A stretch of 64,000 bases of DNA from Eretmocerus hayati (GCA_029851415.1 CM056743.1:66370186-66434185), one strand, 5' to 3'; numbered from the stretch's first letter, positions 44,149 through 55,388 are shown. The notes: generated by a model from the letters alone, not told the origin. Translations and numbers: made by a program.

Positions 44149-47143
44149 CTACTTTAAGGGGAATAGTTGGAAATGATTTCTCAGATTCATGTACTCTGGC
44201 GTGAAACCCAAGTTGATGTAGAATCCTTCTAAATTCAATAACTGTGATGCGTGAGTTATACCGCAGTATGCCTCGCCTTGTTCAAGAGCGATTCTGGCGA
44301 ACTCTATCGTTTGGATCATTGTTCTTGCTTCTGGGAGAGGAACCTGATACGGATAGAGCCTAGTGTTATTGGGTTGACGATCACACTCTTGGAGGCACCA
44401 ATCACAACCAAACCTTCCATTGAACTGCTTTGAACCATTCATGGTGAAACGAGCGATAGTATCCACAGAAGCTTGTAAGGTGAACACTTTGATCGTCTTC
44501 TCCTCTTCTTTTATCTTACACAGAATTCCCTCAGTTGCTAATTTGTTCATCATCGATACAAATGGTTTCAAGGAAACGTCTACGACGGGTTTACAACAGC
44601 CAACCCACAGACCTGCGAGTATTAAGCTATCGAGTCTCTTTTGGATGGGGATCTCATTAAGCATGTAGTAAATAGGAGACACAGAGCATCGTGAGCTTTC
44701 ATAAAGATACACACTATCTAAGTTTATGCTTCCTGTCGCATGTGACTGCAGGTCAGCAGGTTTCAGTTTTGCCTTGAATTTTCTACACAACTTCCCATCT
44801 TGGAAATCCTTGATGTGGTTCTTCTCGTGAGTTCGTATCTCCATGACATAGTCATAGTAGTCCTCATACATCTCCAAATAATCCTTGATTGGCTCCGCTA
44901 TATCAAATATCACGAAGAAACAAGATTTTGATGGATTTGATGTATCTACTAGGTACCCGCACAGAGGACATTTGATTCTAGTCTCTTCATTGAGAACACC
45001 TAAATACTTTGAACAAAATGGACAAACGCAGTGGAATGTACAATGAGTTTGTGTGTTGAACAGCTTATCCAAATAGTACCGAGTTTCTGGGAAAACTTTC
45101 GTGTCCCAAGCAAAATTGAAGAGCTTCATAAGTTCTGCTGTTGATGAAAACGGTAGAGAAGCTTTCAGAGAAAGTTTCGAAGCCAACAACAGAACCATTC
45201 TTGGATCCTTCTCAGCAGAGATTATGATAAGGTTAGGCAGATTCACTCCAGATGTAGTCTTTCCATTATCAACTCTGAGCTTGTCAAGCAACCTCTCGGT
45301 TCCTTCAAATTCTTCATCACTGTCGTATCCTTCCCTTGTCACATCATCTGGATTTTTTTGGATCAACGGCTGGTGTTCGAAATCTCCGCTCTATACATAG
45401 AATTTCATGGCTCTTGAATCTATTTTGACCAAATTAAGATATTATCTTACATACATCAGAACAACTTACAATGCTCATTGTGCTGAGAAATAGTTTGTCC
45501 GGAATCTTGATGGAATTCCCGGAAAAATCGTTGCCACTATCGTTGTTTCCATGGACCCCAACTGTCGAAATCTGAGGGAAAGAGCGAGAACGCTCTGTTA
45601 AGAGTAGAAAGCAAGAAATGAAGAATCATGCTATCCATTTTCCTTTCTGGATATTGATACTGAATAATCAAGATATGGTCTAAGGGAGCCGGATACATTA
45701 TCCTACAAAAGTGCAAGCGTTTCTCTAAGCCTACTCAATAGCTCGATCTCGCATGAATTCAACGATTTTACAAATCTTGAAGCTCGTGACGGCATCATAA
45801 GCTGTTGTATGATGAACGAATTGAGATTATCCTCTAGAACAACCTTTGGATGATAAAAGTGGAGAAAGCAAAGCGACGGTCTTGATGAGGTGAATGGAGA
45901 ATGTTACTGGGTCTATATTAGATCCATAGCTTTATGTTGTTGAGAAACATGTGACAAATGTGAAGAAGAGGGAATTTCGGTTACGGATGTAATCAGTATG
46001 GAGTTTATATGAATATTAAGGATCACTGATCGAAAATGTTTCCAGGATCTCAAAGAAAGGCTTCTGAGAGGTCATAAACATTTTGGAAATTTGCTTGGAC
46101 TATAAAATAGATTGATCATCGACGGAGTTTTTGATTGTGGGAATACTCACGGTGTGATCCATATTCATTTGAGACATCGCAACATCTGATTGTGAGTCTG
46201 ACATGTAACACTGGGGATTGAAAAGAAGATCTACTCAACTCCATTATGGTATTACAAGGATGAATATCATATCATAATCGGTTTTAGCTATTCTTCATGA
46301 TGAAACTTAAAGGCTAGTGAAGATATCAACATTTCTTTAGTATTTTTTGTAGCTCCCAAACAGACTTGCCCAACATTAACCGTAAAAGAAACTGACATTC
46401 ACAGACCTGCTCTGCTGGGCAACTCAGGAATGAAATTTTTTGTATTGGGTCATCCCCAGATCCCAACCACTGTGATGGGTGATGATGATCAGAACTCTAT
46501 TGGATTGCTTCTCTAACCAAAAGAGACCTTTGAGGGCCGCCAAGATTTGACGTTGGATCACCCTATATGAATGACATATATCATTAGGAGTGCATGGGCC
46601 ATGACTAACTGATTTCATTCATTTGGATCACAAGGAAACCAACAATTCATATGCTGAACATTTACTGACGAAGGAATTATCATCCACTCACCTGATCCGC
46701 TGGGCAGCTTGGAGATGCAATACATTGCATTGATTCATTCCCAGATCCCAAGCCCTGTGATGGGTGATGGTAATCAGCACTTGATTCAATTGCTTCTTTA
46801 ACCAGAGGAGGCCTTTGAAGACCTCCAAGATTCGACGTTGGATGACCCTATATGAATTACAAATATCATTAGGAGTGCATCGGTCGTAACTGATTGATTT
46901 AATTTATTGTGATCACAAGGGACACAATATATTTTCTCTATACTAAAGTAACAAAGTGACAAAACCAGTCTGCACCCATCTTATAAGATCGAAGGGGCTT
47001 TTCATAATTTCGCTGATATCTACTCCCATAATCATGGAAATATCAATACCCACATTTCTCAATATCTGGCGTATAAATGTTTTGACCCTCCGAGGTAGAG
47101 GCCTGCCAGCCTTACGAAGGTGCTCCTTCTCCTCCCTGGCCAT
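44149..47143 (-). CDS. CACTA/EnSpm-like transposase, N-terminal part, spliced
   Basis: Proposed exons, all joining in phase 0 with GT-AG: 47,143-46,976 (ATG start, MAREEKEHLRKAGR; donor weak), 46,847-46,692, 46,562-46,407, 46,210-46,151, 45,571-45,470 and 45,390-44,149. The last exon has an acidic start (DSDEEFEGTERLLDKL), a CxxC pair region (CPFCSKYLG, then IKCPLCG), then MNGSKQFNGRFGCDWC and GITHASQLLNLEG, ending GFTPEYM. These are hallmarks of insect CACTA/EnSpm transposase-domain proteins. Right after PEYM the reading enters the inverted arm and stops at 44,149, so the C-terminal half is missing. Exon 46,562-46,407 contains a TAG (46,497-46,499). Inactive unless that exon is skipped and the missing half supplied. 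Confidence 0.7.
46407..46847 (-). repeat. Tandem duplication of a 156-nt exon
   Basis: The exons 46,847-46,692 and 46,562-46,407 are paralogous: both 156 nt, both starting GDPTSNLGG or GHPTSNLGG and ending SCPAxQ before a GT. Flanking intron sequence is duplicated too (ATATCATTAGGAGTGCAT). One copy has an in-frame stop. Confidence 0.75.
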
Positions 47144-47879
47144 TCTTTTGCCCACTGAAATATTAAATAGCAGATGAGCAGATAAGTGGATGGCATATGG
47201 TCGCTTACTACTCCTCTCACAACTATTCACAAATGTTAAATCTCAATAAAAGTGTTACACATCTTTTGTTGATCTAGTGGCATCCATTCTCCAGTTTGAT
47301 GATGATTATTGTGAGAGACGATGCTTTTACTAAGAACAATGTCATTGTGAAGAAATTATGGTGACACTTCAACAATTAGGATTGAATAAGCACAACGTTA
47401 GGAAATCTGAGAAATCATTTCCAACTATTCCCCTTTAAGTAGCAAGATATTGTATTCATTGTAGTGAGTTTCATTCATGCAATTCCGTTGATAATCACAA
47501 TAAAGACTGGGTACAACATTTACTGAGTGATGATCTGCATACTGCTTATGGCTGAGTCAACTTACATGTGATAGGAGAATGAGTTGTTTCAGCTCCATGA
47601 GTGGCCTAGCTATCAGAATATCAGGACTGACTACATGGAAATGTAGACGCAAGGATGATAGGAATTCTTGCAATTAAAGGTTGTGCTTTGAGAATTTTAC
47701 ATTGAGCAAATCTCATCCACAGACATCTTGCACAGAATGAAATCAGCAGAACCACATAAATTCTCAACGAACTAATAGTCATATAGAGAAAAGTTTGATT
47801 CCCACATTCAATATTCTGATACTTTACAGCCCTCCATGGAATACAGTCCTTAACGAGGTGTCTTCCACAGGCTGGAATT

Positions 47880-48185
47880 TATAGTCGTTGCCCTTATCCA
47901 AAATCCTTACGGCTCCCCTTATGCTACACCTTACGGACGGTTTTCAATAACATGTCGCGACTATCTATGCATTTTTCCGTTCAATTCATTAATGGAATTC
48001 CATATTATAGATGAGCGTGTCATATTTTATAACTTTTTGGCCCATAACTGCATTTAGTCTGTTCTGTCGGTCCCAAATAATTCAATACTGCACATAATGT
48101 CACGACAAGTTGTTAGAAACCAGCCATAAGGTGTCGGATAAGGAAAGTCGTAAGGATTTCGGATAAGGAGAACGACTATAAATTC
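47880..48185. mobile_element. MITE nested in the right arm of structure 2
   Basis: Inverted ends GAATTTATAGTCGTT, with similarity extending to about 65 bp (CTTATCC, then AAATCCTTACG). It is absent from the otherwise matching left arm, where the sequence is continuous except for about 8 bp (CTTTAGA region), so it inserted after the arms formed. No clean target duplication. Confidence 0.7.
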
Positions 48186-48767
48186 GTGGGTGACCAAGTT
48201 TTACTGGAATGGTAGTATCGAATATCCGTTGTGGACCCATGTGGACCACAGGTCTGCTAACTGTGAGCGGCACACCTGTACCACGGGTGAAGGGGCTACG
48301 GGAGATAAAGTCCAATATGGCCGGCTCAATGAAGTTACTTGTAGCTCGAGCGATTTCATTCGGATATTGGAGATTTGATCCCACGGAAGAGAATTCCAAA
48401 GAGAAAGTGGAGATACATTTTTATTGGTTTTTATTATTGTTGAAGTTCGTCATTTTGGATATCATTGAAGCGGCTTAGCATTGAAGAGTTGTGTCACTGG
48501 TTTGATGACGCATGCGCCGAAATGCAGGAGTGCGGGCTCAGAACGCGCAAGATATTCTGAATTTGTTCCTTCATCATCTGTCTCTTGATGTAGAATCACC
48601 CAATGTAATTCTTTCTCATCATAACCCAGTGTTCTACATATGTCCCTTCATCATGCCGCCATAGGACCTAATAGAATAACTCTTAATAAGTTCTTATCAT
48701 CATAATAAAATATGAAATGTATCAAGTTGTGTGCTTCATTCATGCGGTTCACGCATTGATGTGTTCA

Positions 48768-48877
48768 CTGTCACATCATTCAAACCGTCATTTGAATGAT
48801 GTGACAGATTTGTCACATCATTCAAATGACGGTCATGCCAGACCGGCATGACCGTCATTTGAATGATGTGACAAATC
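48768..48877. repeat. Perfect hairpin with a third inverted copy
   Basis: 48,807-48,877 is a perfect stem of 33 bp (GATTTGTCACATCATTCAAA onwards) with a 5-bp loop. Directly upstream, 48,768-48,806 is another 16-bp-arm hairpin of the same motif (TGTCACATCATTCAAA). Together they give four alternating copies of the motif. Confidence 0.8.
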
Positions 48878-48923
48878 TGATAATTTCGTATCAGTCTGTG
48901 TTTCTCGTCATAACAACATATAG

Positions 48924-50231
48924 GTATTGAGTTCAAGAAGGCATGGGCTATCGTTGAATGCGGAGTGTGGGTCAAGGGGTAGAGTGGCAAATGCTCATTC
49001 GGAACGTCTTCATCAATTAGCTACAACAGCTCATACAACGAGTGTCGATCCTAGTAGACGAAGACCATCAGCTGCAAGTGTTGAACGATTGTCGCAGATG
49101 AGTACAAGTGCAAGAGCACAAACCAACAATAGCAGGAGACCACCACCAAGGGAGCCCGTAACATTGCCTAGGGCGAGAGTAATGGCAGTCTACAGAGATG
49201 GTTACGGGGAAAGGCATACGCGATCGAATGCACGTGGTAATTGTTTGAATGTTTTTTCTAGGAAAACACATGCGTGTTCTATTCGTTAACTACGTGTTCC
49301 TGTTCTTACAGCTCGAACAGATCGTTCACGTAGGACTAAGCGGTTTCTCGTCACGAATAGCCTACAACACTACCATATGAGATCGGGAGCTGGTTACGAA
49401 GAAAGAAAAGCTATCAGGTACAAGCATGTACCTGATACTAATAAGGAACAAGTGAGTTTAGAGCTGATCCGCTCATATTCCCTTTGTCACGCACTCCATT
49501 TGAGGCCAGCTTCCAACATGCAAATGAGATATCTTTGTGGAAGTGATCCGAATGAATGAATTTCAATGCATATCCATTGTAATGTTATTTAGAAGCGTAA
49601 GCGTCAGGGTAAGCATCATGCTTGGCCTCTTGAGTTGAGACTAAGGAAGCCTGACCAGATATCAAAGTAGTGCTTCATGAATGATACTCACCTCCTCAAA
49701 CCTTCCCCTTCACCAGCCCACTATCAATTGATATTTTTCTATTTTCTCCAGATTTACTTGGCGGAGAATATTGCCGTGGACCAATTGAGTTGGAATTTGA
49801 TTATTAAAGAAAATGACAAAACTTACATTGAGACAAAAGCAGAAGTTTTGTGGAGTGCAGAGGAAATCGTAGACACTGCTCTTGATATCACTCAAGTCAG
49901 GAATGCAATTCCTGGGAGGCCCATTAGGCCCATCGATCGAGAAAGATTGCTTCTCTTGATAAGTGAGTATATCTCATCTTGCATCTTCTTCGTTACCTAC
50001 TTCATATTCATTGATGATGAACTCGTATTTTTAGGTCTATACCACAACTACTTGCTCGAAAAGGAGAAAAACTTGAGCGAAGATGAACGGATCAATCTCT
50101 TGTTTGAGTCTCTCTCTCGATTCTATCAAGGTTCAAATCCAAAGAACGAGAAGAAGCTCTGTTGGAATATCAGAACGGAGTCAATGATATCAGAGATGAA
50201 TAAATTCGTATTATTTCTCCGACATATGTAA
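48924..50231 (+). CDS. Four-exon hypothetical gene (3' part)
   Basis: Exons 48,924-49,236, 49,312-49,451, 49,752-49,962 and 50,035-50,231 join with GT-AG and consistent phases (1, 0, 1). Good donors (GTGAGT twice) and pyrimidine-rich acceptors are present. The first exon is Ser/Arg-rich and begins at an acceptor, so more exons lie upstream or were lost. The second is basic (RSRRTKRFLVTNS). Exons 3-4 give a helical domain (WNLIIKENDKTYIETKAEVL, TALDITQVRNAIPGRPIRPI, LISLYHNYLLEKEKNLSEDE). The pattern around VLWSAEEIVDTAL and PIDRERLLLLI is loosely like a BEN domain, but I am not confident. AATAAA occurs near 50,447. It may be a host gene or a second gene of the neighbouring transposon. Confidence 0.5.
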
Positions 50232-50499
50232 AAATGACATGCTTATTGATCCATCAACTGATGATTTGTAATTTAATTATTATTTGTAGCGCTCATCTGC
50301 GTGGGGGCTTCCATTCCGTAACTCATCATTTCATTTTTTGACTCATTGTGTTTGACAGAAAGTGTGAAAAGTAGTTTGATGTTGATTCTAGAACCAATGA
50401 TCTCGCTCGTTCCCCCAAAATTGTGGTATGTTAACACTACTTTGAACAAATAAAATAATACTTCGTTGATTGATTCTTCCGAGTATGTCTTCAATTATC

Positions 50500-51263
50500 A
50501 CAGCCCCACAAAAAAATGTTCTGACCTAACTCCCAAACCATGCTACCTTTACGTTTTTGGGGTCGCTGAACCCGAATCCGAGGTCGATTTGGTCCCAGCA
50601 TAGCAAAGTTCTGACATAACCCCCAAAATCCGTGGTTTCAACAAGTGTAAGACAAAGTATGGTTTTATCACCAACTCCAAGCATTCTCAACAAATCACGG
50701 ATTTTTGAGGTTATGTCAGAACTTTGCAATGCTGGGGCCAAATGAACCTAGGATTCGAATTCAGCGACCCCAAAGACATGGAGTAAATGTAACGCAAAGA
50801 ATGGTTAGACCTCCAGCTCCAAGCACCCTCGAAAAATCCCTGACTTTTAAGGTTATGTCAGGACTTTGCAATGCTGGGACCAAATCAACCTTGAATTCGG
50901 ATTCAGCGACCCGAAAAACATGGAGTAAGTGCAAAACCAAGTATGGTTTGATCACCAGCTCCAAGCGTTCTCGAAGAATCACGAATTTTTGAGGTTATGT
51001 CAGAACTTCGCTGTGCTGTGACCAAATGAACTTCGGATTTGGATTCAGCGACCCCAAAAACCTATAGTCACTCCATAAAACTGTATTCAGTAGGGTTTGG
51101 TTATGATCTCCGATCGATTTTGTGAAATTGTGATTTTTTCAGGTTATGTCAAAATCTCGACGTGCTTGGACCAGATTGACCTCGGATTCTGGTTCAGCGA
51201 CCCCAAAAACATAAAGGTAGCATGGTTTGGAAGTTAGGTCAGAACTTTTTTTTGTGGGGCTGT
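50500..51263. mobile_element. Terminal-inverted-repeat element with internal tandem units (764 bp)
   Basis: The ends ACAGCCCCACAAAAAAA and complement extend into about 130-bp inverted repeats (TTCTGACCTAACT, then CCAAACCATGCTACC). The interior holds about four direct copies of an about 155-bp unit (GGTTATGTCAGAACTTTGC, then CAGCGACCCCAAAAAC). The first unit is inverted relative to the others. Flanks ATTATC and ATTATG may be an imperfect target duplication. ORFs in the repeats are fortuitous. Confidence 0.7.
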
Positions 51264-51880
51264 ATTATGGTTGTAATGACGGCTTCTTACGAGTCATTGT
51301 ACCGTTTTTATTGACTATGTTTCGATGTCAACCTTGTCACCCTTTTCGAGTCCACTGATTCCCCTGGTAGGAATTGTGGTCAGTGTGATGCTAGAGCCTG
51401 GTCATTGTACTGATTTGACTGATCAGGGACTGACCAGTATCCTGGTGCTTCTGAACATCGGGGACTGACTAGAAACCCTGAGTTGGTTATCATTCTAAGA
51501 ATACTCATACTCTTACCGCACAAGATGAATTTGAGTACGCCCACCAGAATTGTCTCCTAAATCTCTCATCGTACATTCTCCAATTCTCGCGGCTCGGAAT
51601 TACAAGATCTTCATGAAAACTGACATCAGGTAACAAAGATGTTGGAAAACTTCGAGTCCCTTGCCCATTTGTACACAGTTCTATAGAGTCATGAAATCTT
51701 ACGGGCCTTGGTTTCAAGTAGGGTTACACTGATTTGATTTATAATGGGAACAGTATGATTTCCATCTATTCAGGTTGGAAATCATTCATCTTTATTCCAT
51801 TCATACATCTTCAATTTCCCATGCAGTTTCCAATAGGTTGATTCAGTATAATTATTGAGTACCACTTCTCGCAAATTTTT
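51264..51880. other. No gene recognised
   Basis: Nothing supportable; short ORFs only. Confidence 0.4.
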
Positions 51881-51889
51881 TTCGAGAGG

Positions 51890-52130
51890 GTCAATTTCGT
51901 CACTCACTTATGGGTTGATAAATGCGCGTTGGAACGTACGGCGGGACGTACGGTGGGACGTGCGGCGAGACGTCCGGTGGGATGTCCGGTAGGACGTCCG
52001 GCGGGAGGTAAGGGAATCGACCATATCGGTTACCACCCGCCAGACGCCCCGCTGGACGTCCCGCCGCACGTCCCTCCACACGTCCGGTCGCACGTTCCGC
52101 CGTACGTGAGCATTTTCAGTGGGGGTTGGA
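51890..52130. repeat. 12-bp minisatellite hairpin, copy 2
   Basis: About six GGCGGGACGTCC-like 12-mers lie on the left and about six in the opposite orientation on the right of the same 28-bp centre as at 39,650. The whole can fold into a long GC-rich hairpin. Borders GGGTCAATTTCGTCACTCA and GAGCATTTTCAGTGGGG are shared with copy 1. Confidence 0.75.
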
Positions 52131-52165
52131 TCCAATGGAATCATGCCTCCTAAGTCACTGTGGAC

Positions 52166-52829
52166 TAGGGTGTTCCTTATCTCCCAACTTTCAATTTTCC
52201 AGGTTACCATCGTGAAATTTCGATCTTTGATATAGAAGAATGAGGAAAAACTTTTGCCGCGCCCTGTGCGACGTAACCTGCTTTGCCGCTCGAACATCAT
52301 TTTAACATTGAAAACCCTATACTGAAAATTTCGCCCTCCCCACCCTCCGTGCCTTTGGGATCACTGTGATTCCTCACGGCCCCTCTTGGACCATGAAGAA
52401 TATCGAAATCCACTATTTCGACGTGAAATTTCACGAGGAACACGATCAGTTTTGGATTCTGAAGTGACGCCGGCATGATATTAAAGATTCTTCCAAAGAA
52501 TTACTAATATTACGCCGGGATCACTTCGAAATTCAAAACTGACAGTTTCGTCGTGTTCCTCGTGAAATTTTACGTCGAATTGTGTGTTTTGATATTCTTC
52601 ATGGTCTAAGAGGGGCCACGAGATATCACAGTGATCCCAGAGGCACGGAGGGTGGGGAGGTTGAAATTTTCTGTATGGGGTTTTCAATGTTAAAATGATG
52701 TTCGAGCGGCAAAGCAGGATACGTCGCACAGGGCGCGGCAAAAGTTTTTTCCCATTTTTTTATATCAAAGATCGAAAATTCACGATGGCATCGTGGAAAA
52801 TCGAAAGTTGGGGAATAAGGAACGCCCTA
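52166..52829. mobile_element. hAT-type palindromic MITE (664 bp)
   Basis: Long inverted arms (about 325 bp each) start TAGGG(T/C)GTTCCTTAT and meet near 52,497. Flanked by the 8-bp direct repeat CTGTGGAC (52,158-52,165 and 52,830-52,837). An 8-bp duplication and YARNG ends are typical of hAT transposons. Non-coding. Confidence 0.8.
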
Positions 52830-52837
52830 CTGTGGAC

Positions 52838-53640
52838 TCTTGTCTCATCTCATTTGCATTGGGATTCTTCTAGCGCTTTTCAGTCTGCAGTGAACTACAA
52901 TTATTGACTGTTGTCCGAGAATCGCTAGTAAACTTGGGTTCTCATTTTCTATGCTTCTTCTTCATGAGCGGATTGGAATTCTTGATTGTTTGCAAGAACT
53001 GTAAATGAAACATGTTCCTCAAAGTTCCTCCACACTCTACTCTTAGTTTGATCGAGCTCTTAATCTTTGCCAAGTTTTATACCTCGAACTTTCCTCCTGG
53101 AGCTTCAGTCTCTGCTTCTGCCTCGACGTCAGCCTTGTACTCCTGCTCTTGGACGTTTTCTTTCTCTTCTTCTGGGACGTACCCGTGAAATTTTCTTCGT
53201 AGAGTCGCGATGGTTGCTGGAAAGAATTCTGTGAGATGATACAATCTGATGTCCTTCGCGGAGAGAGAAATTAGGTAGGCCGTACCTCACCGCCAAGGTG
53301 ATTCCTGCCTTGCTCGGTCGAGCAACTTCTACACTGAAACAAAATCTTTCGCCACTGGGAAATGACTTAATGGAATGATCTGAAATGTTGCACACACGTA
53401 GTTGAAGAGCACTGTTTCTATGTACTGATTTGCGATGAGAAACGTTCCTTAAAAAATCAGAAAAATCATACTTTTTCGACGTTTTCACGGGTCTCGATGC
53501 CGAGATGGCCCTCGATATGCCCACCACAAGCATGATTTTTGACATGCGAGAAAGTTTTTCAGTTTTCAACTACAGCAAACCTCAAAGCGAGAAAGTTGTT
53601 GGGGAGAGTCTAAATTATGTTAATATTCAAGATTCAGATC
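52838..53640. other. No gene recognised
   Basis: A 146-aa minus-strand ORF (53,129-53,569) is basic and featureless, with no family signature; probably chance. Confidence 0.35.
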
Positions 53641-53790
53641 GAATGATGCAATAGAGAAAAAGTTTCACCATCATTCAAGGAATTAACTTCGATCAAACAA
53701 GCTGTTAACTTTTCTGGCTTGAAAATCACGTCACTACTCACAATAACATCTCTCAATTCTGGGACATAAATACGATAGCCCTTGCAATCT

Positions 53791-54117
53791 TCATGATATC
53801 CAACAAAATATCCTTCTATAGACTTTTTGTCCAGTTTTTGCCTCTTTTCTCTCGGAACATGTCAAAACATCCAATGAGAAGAACTTTAAAACCATCAATA
53901 CTAGGCTTTCTGCAAAATTACACTTCATACGGGGACGCTTTGTCGCATTTTGTTGGACCTGTTCCATTGATAACATGCACCGCCGTATTCATTGCTTCTG
54001 CCCAAAGAAAAGGGCTCAAATTAGGATCAGAATGGATCTTTGATCTAGCTGCTACAACAACAATGCGATTCTCGCGTTCCGCGACTCCGTTTTGTTCAGG
54101 TATATATGGAACATTTA
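53791..54117 (-). pseudogene. pol: Copia integrase, C-terminal segment
   Basis: Resumes the integrase core after the MITE: VPYIPEQNGVAERENR (holding the catalytic Glu), then PFLWAEAMNTAVHVINGTGP and SPYEV. The next segment (RKEAKTGQKVYRR) is in another frame. Similarity peters out near 53,640. Confidence 0.75.
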
Positions 54118-55213
54118 CAGTCCGTACCATGAATAGTGGAACACGTAGGGTCTCACTCAAACAGTAATATTTCCAATTTGATTGGTCATACGGGAATTCT
54201 GAAAGAAGGGGTTGGAAGAGCGCAAAAAAATCTATTGATGCATGGGTTTTGATGATTTTTTATGTGCTTTTTAAGTGCCCGTACACGTGGTTGAGAATCA
54301 GAAAAAATTCTCCATCGATCAATCACCTACAATTTTGACGGGAGTGATCCGATCACAAAAATACTCACAGGATCTTGTAGATCGTTCAAAAATCTAAAAA
54401 TGTGGTCCTCGGTAAAATTTTCGTACGATCCTTCCCGTCTGACTTACGAGCTCCGAAAGGAAACTTTGTATTGACATAGGGTACTTATGGAGATACCGAG
54501 CCTGGCACCTGTTTGATTTTCTCTCGCTCTATTATGGGACAAAATTGGATTTAAAAAATATCACGGCACATCATTTTGTCGTGAAATGATCTCATCTTCC
54601 AGAATATTCCATCAGATTTTGTCTAAGATTTGAGGTGGCAACGATTTCTCGATATTTGATGTGAAAATTGATGAATCCCGTGTTTTACTCCTGTAGGTCA
54701 CATTTGAGACAGAATCTGATGAAATATTCAGGAAGATAAGATCATTTTACGTCGAAATCATGTGCCATGATATTCTTTGGATCCAATTTTGCCCTAGAAT
54801 AGAGCGAGAAAAAATTAAACAGGTGCCAGGCTCGGTATCTCCATAAGCACCCCATGTTAATGCAAAGTTTTCTTTCGGAGCTCGTAAGTAAGACGGAAAG
54901 GGTTGTAAGAAAATTTTACAGAAGACCAAATTTTTAGATTCTTCAACGATCTACAAGATCCTGTGGGTATTTTTGTGATCAGATCACTCCCGTCAAAATT
55001 AGAGGTGATTGATTGAAGGAGAATTTTTTCTGATTTCCAACCACGTGTATGGGCACTTAAAAAGCACGTAAAAAATTATCAAAACCCATGAATTGATGGA
55101 TTTTTTTGTGCTCTTCGAAACTCTTTCCTCAGAATTCCCGTCCGACCAATCAATTCGGAAATATCGCTGTTTGAGTGAGAACTTACGTGTTCCATTATTT
55201 ATGGTAGGGACTG
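54118..55213. mobile_element. Tc1/mariner-type palindromic MITE in copia integrase (1,096 bp)
   Basis: Ends CAGTCC(G/C)TACCAT and complement; arms of about 500 bp are inverted copies meeting near 54,665. A TA duplicate flanks it (54,116-54,117 and 55,214-55,215). Taking one TA away, the copia reading continues in frame across the site (GIKHTI before, NVPYIPEQNG after), which fixes the boundaries to the base. No transposase. Confidence 0.85.
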
Positions 55214-55215
55214 TA

Positions 55216-55388
55216 TAGTATGCTTGATTCCCTTACTATTCAAATATTCTCGAACAGATTCATTCAAGTACTCACCATCACCATCACTGTGGATTTATTT
55301 TCTCATTGAACTGATTTTCTACTTCCTCAGGGTAATTTCTTAATTTTCCAAATACTTCCGATTTCTGACGTATGAAATAAATTTTCCG
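55216..55388 (-). pseudogene. pol: Copia integrase, middle segment
   Basis: Contains HSDGDGEYLNESVREYLNSK with the second catalytic Asp. It is separated from the upstream ORF by a TGA right after DEFSR (near 55,388) and by a frame change near 55,310. Confidence 0.7.

Larger units (their letters stand above)
43512..48383. mobile_element. Giant inverted-repeat structure 2 (arms about 0.7 kb) with transposase
   Basis: The ends read GTGGGATCAAATCTCCAATA and its complement. The left arm (43,512-44,187) is the inverted copy of 47,400-48,383, whose extra length is a later MITE at about 47,880-48,185. The interior carries a spliced CACTA/EnSpm-like transposase gene on the minus strand. No convincing target duplication was found. 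The left end shares its first bases with the end of structure 1. Confidence 0.8.

Noticed and set aside
53129..53569. Copia reverse transcriptase continuation
   Set aside because: No RT motif (such as YVDD) in any frame and the basic ORF matches no copia domain.
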